Assembly (NCBI GenBank): GCA_035259385.1
Contig: DATFWL010000319.1
Coordinates: 1 to 6,930, forward strand
Source: QHWK01 sp035259385
Lineage (GTDB): Bacteria; Acidobacteriota; Vicinamibacteria; Vicinamibacterales; CAVVIG01
Length of the DNA: 6,930 nucleotides
Reading direction: 5' to 3'
Position 1 is the first letter of the stretch. Each line of letters starts with the position of its first letter. The notes beneath the pieces were generated by a model. It was not told the origin of the DNA. It searched no databases and was given only the letters and a program-made list of their open reading frames with translations. This document shows, piece by piece, positions 6,601 to 6,930 of this stretch. A program made the position numbers and the translations under genes.

Positions 6601-6844
6601 GGTAGAGGCCGGGGTTGACGAGCGGCACGGTGAAGAAGCCATCCGCGCCGGTGACCGCGGTCCGCACCTGGCCGGTGTCGCGGCTCACCACTTCGATCGA
6701 CGCGCCCGGCAGCGCGCCGCCCGACGGATCGGTGACGAGGCCGGCGATCGCGCCGGTGGCCTGCGCGTGGGCGCGCGACGGAGCGCCCCAGATCACCGCG
6801 CACAACACGCACGCGGCGCAGCGCCGCAGGATGATCGTGGACAT
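3614..6844 (-). CDS. TonB-dependent receptor with N-terminal carboxypeptidase-regulatory-like domain (Oar-like)
   Basis: Outer-membrane receptor of 1076 residues, the usual size for the Oar-like proteins abundant in Acidobacteriota. Start ATG (6842-6844) is supported by GGAGG at 6850-6854, five bases away. Order of parts: signal peptide 1-27 (cleavage after AHA, before Gln28); a carboxypeptidase-regulatory/Ig-like beta domain about 31-113 (GAIAGLVTDPSGGALPGA, GFFTVPLVNPGLYRV); a plug region about 120-260 with DLPLNGRNF (148-156), NVNGQRNQSNNFLLDGASNN (192-211) and EYGRNAGSVVNVVTKGGTN (240-258); then a long beta-barrel ending in LKYTF, whose terminal Phe is the usual outer-membrane assembly signal. 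No frameshift or truncation is seen. No SusD-like partner, TonB/ExbBD gene or degradative enzyme is nearby, so the ligand (glycan, peptide or other) is unknown. It is monocistronic or leads a loose unit with the secreted protein downstream. Confidence 0.95.
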   Translation of the reverse strand: MSTIILRRCAACVLCAVIWGAPSRAHAQATGAIAGLVTDPSGGALPGASIEVVSRDTGQVRTAVTGADGFFTVPLVNPGLYRVTATLSGFRTTARETVTVVVNETVRADLQMQLAGITETLVISAESPLVETTNATLGVVIDRRKVVDLPLNGRNFTQLGTLIPGVVAPPSALGGQDGNATPGGFGNATGGFNVNGQRNQSNNFLLDGASNNDSFNTGFVLRPPPDAIQEFKILTHSYDAEYGRNAGSVVNVVTKGGTNEWHGSAWEFNRDDRRQATNFFATTKPELQQNQYGGAIGGPLVRNRLFMFSYYEGFQNKQGVTDTRTVLSAAQRGGDFSGGAPIRNPVTGLPIPNNVIPPELISPISQRILAQYIPLPNSTANRSVRSPNVEDTREQFGTRVDIRLNPEHTLLGRYIVGHTNNVNPLGGSNFSPAGNTAIATLQDVMGSDSWLIRSNMINVARASVNRIDAKPTVTSGLNLSDLGWQITPSNPTAAGLPFITVTGFFTTGDAQQPFATRVNNVLTFTDDLSWVSGVHAFKFGGEIRRDQIRVSFINRPNGDFTFSGQYTGSAAADFLIGFPQQYRQATGDPNLDGSSWVYAIYGQDEFRLSRVTLNYGLRYEVNQPFAETQDHLNAFHPGQQSMVFPNAPTGLVYPGDTGVPRGTYPTDTNNFAPRLSAVWDVRGDGRTAVRGAWGVFYDTLPGQGDFFQNGTLAPPFQPLTEVNYPLAMTSSPFANPLAGVTGTPGFPPGLIFIGWGPEFETPVVQQYNVTLQQQVGAYWGLEAGYVGSRGKHLPIFMEVNPTIPILSPAPAIGPRIFPAYSLVRPTFSVAQAWYDSLQASARMRPWFGLNVLASYTLGHAVDHVSGLNIGGESRPMLPVTIGDDGSIEAALAREKGDALFDVRHRVVLSFGYELPRLADRSAAVRLALGGWQVNGIVQGQTGFPLTVIEPNNVSLTSLTNRPNLTCDPNEGAAHTVQQWFNTSCFQRLTVAANAGQIGNEPRDPVRGPGFSRTDLSFFKNFAIAGSQQAQLRVEAFNIFNQERFGPPNGTIGAPTFGQITAADDGRIVQLGLKYTF

Positions 6845-6849
6845 GGGAT

Positions 6850-6854
6850 CCTCC
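6850..6854 (-). promoter_or_regulatory. Ribosome binding site of the TonB-dependent receptor
   Basis: The minus strand reads GGAGG-ATCCC-ATG, a consensus Shine-Dalgarno sequence five bases from the start codon. It fixes the start of the receptor and is clearly stronger than the initiation signals of the other genes in the window. Confidence 0.85.
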
Positions 6855-6908
6855 GAGTCGGCGGGATGGTACGCCCGGAGGTAAGCTGACGTCCAGATGA
6901 CGACGCTG

Positions 6909-6927
6909 AATGACGTGCATTGTCATT
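6909..6927. promoter_or_regulatory. 19-bp inverted repeat, candidate operator upstream of the receptor
   Basis: AATGAC (6909-6914) and GTCATT (6922-6927) are perfect reverse complements separated by seven bases, a size typical of a dimeric regulator's operator. It lies 65-83 bases upstream of the receptor start. The minus-strand hexamer ATGACA inside it (6921-6926) resembles a -35 box, but no good -10 box lies 16-19 bases downstream, so promoter identity is doubtful. TGACG also occurs at 6887, 6898 and 6911. The window ends at 6930, so the element may extend further. Confidence 0.35.
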
Positions 6928-6930
6928 TCT

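Noticed and set aside
3923..6889. 988-codon open frame on the plus strand, opposite the receptor
   Set aside because: It is antisense to a clearly recognisable receptor. Its translation is dominated by Arg, His, Asp, Val and Ala with no domain or signal, as expected from GC-rich codons read on the opposite strand.

Overview
The window is GC-rich, with long spurious open frames opposite the real genes. It carries a large TonB-dependent receptor of the carboxypeptidase-regulatory-domain type that is heavily expanded in Acidobacteriota. That receptor and the G-rich and CGCAGAG-type short repeats between genes suggest an acidobacterium, perhaps of the Vicinamibacteria/Solibacter type. This placement is inferred from gene style and was not tested by a search.

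Layout. Positions 1-2576 carry three plus-strand genes: the C-terminal 201 residues of a sodium:solute symporter, an overlapping short-chain dehydrogenase/reductase (SDR), and, after a 144-base gap, a tartrate/D-malate-type beta-decarboxylating dehydrogenase (DmlA/TtuC family). The gap holds a G-rich tandem array, a perfect heptamer array and a strong hairpin just before the dehydrogenase start. Positions 2577-2752 are a short convergent intergenic stretch. The minus strand then carries a small predicted secreted protein of unknown function (2753-3307), a 306-base gene-less stretch with two short tandem repeats (3308-3613), and a 1076-residue outer-membrane receptor (3614-6844). The receptor's upstream region (6845-6930) holds a good ribosome binding site and a 19-bp inverted repeat at the window edge.

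How the genes fit together. Symporter and SDR overlap by 23 bases and are almost certainly co-transcribed. With the dehydrogenase they look like an uptake-and-oxidation module for a small hydroxy acid or sugar acid: import, NAD-dependent oxidation, then oxidative decarboxylation. The substrate cannot be read from the sequence. The receptor is convergent to this module and may import a larger ligand across the outer membrane, but nothing here proves a functional link. I found no RNA gene, CRISPR array, insertion sequence or phage gene, and no strong case for a wholly new system. The most unusual items are the repeat-rich spacer 1370-1504, a non-canonical Na2-site residue in the symporter, variant cofactor motifs in the SDR, and the unrecognised secreted protein.
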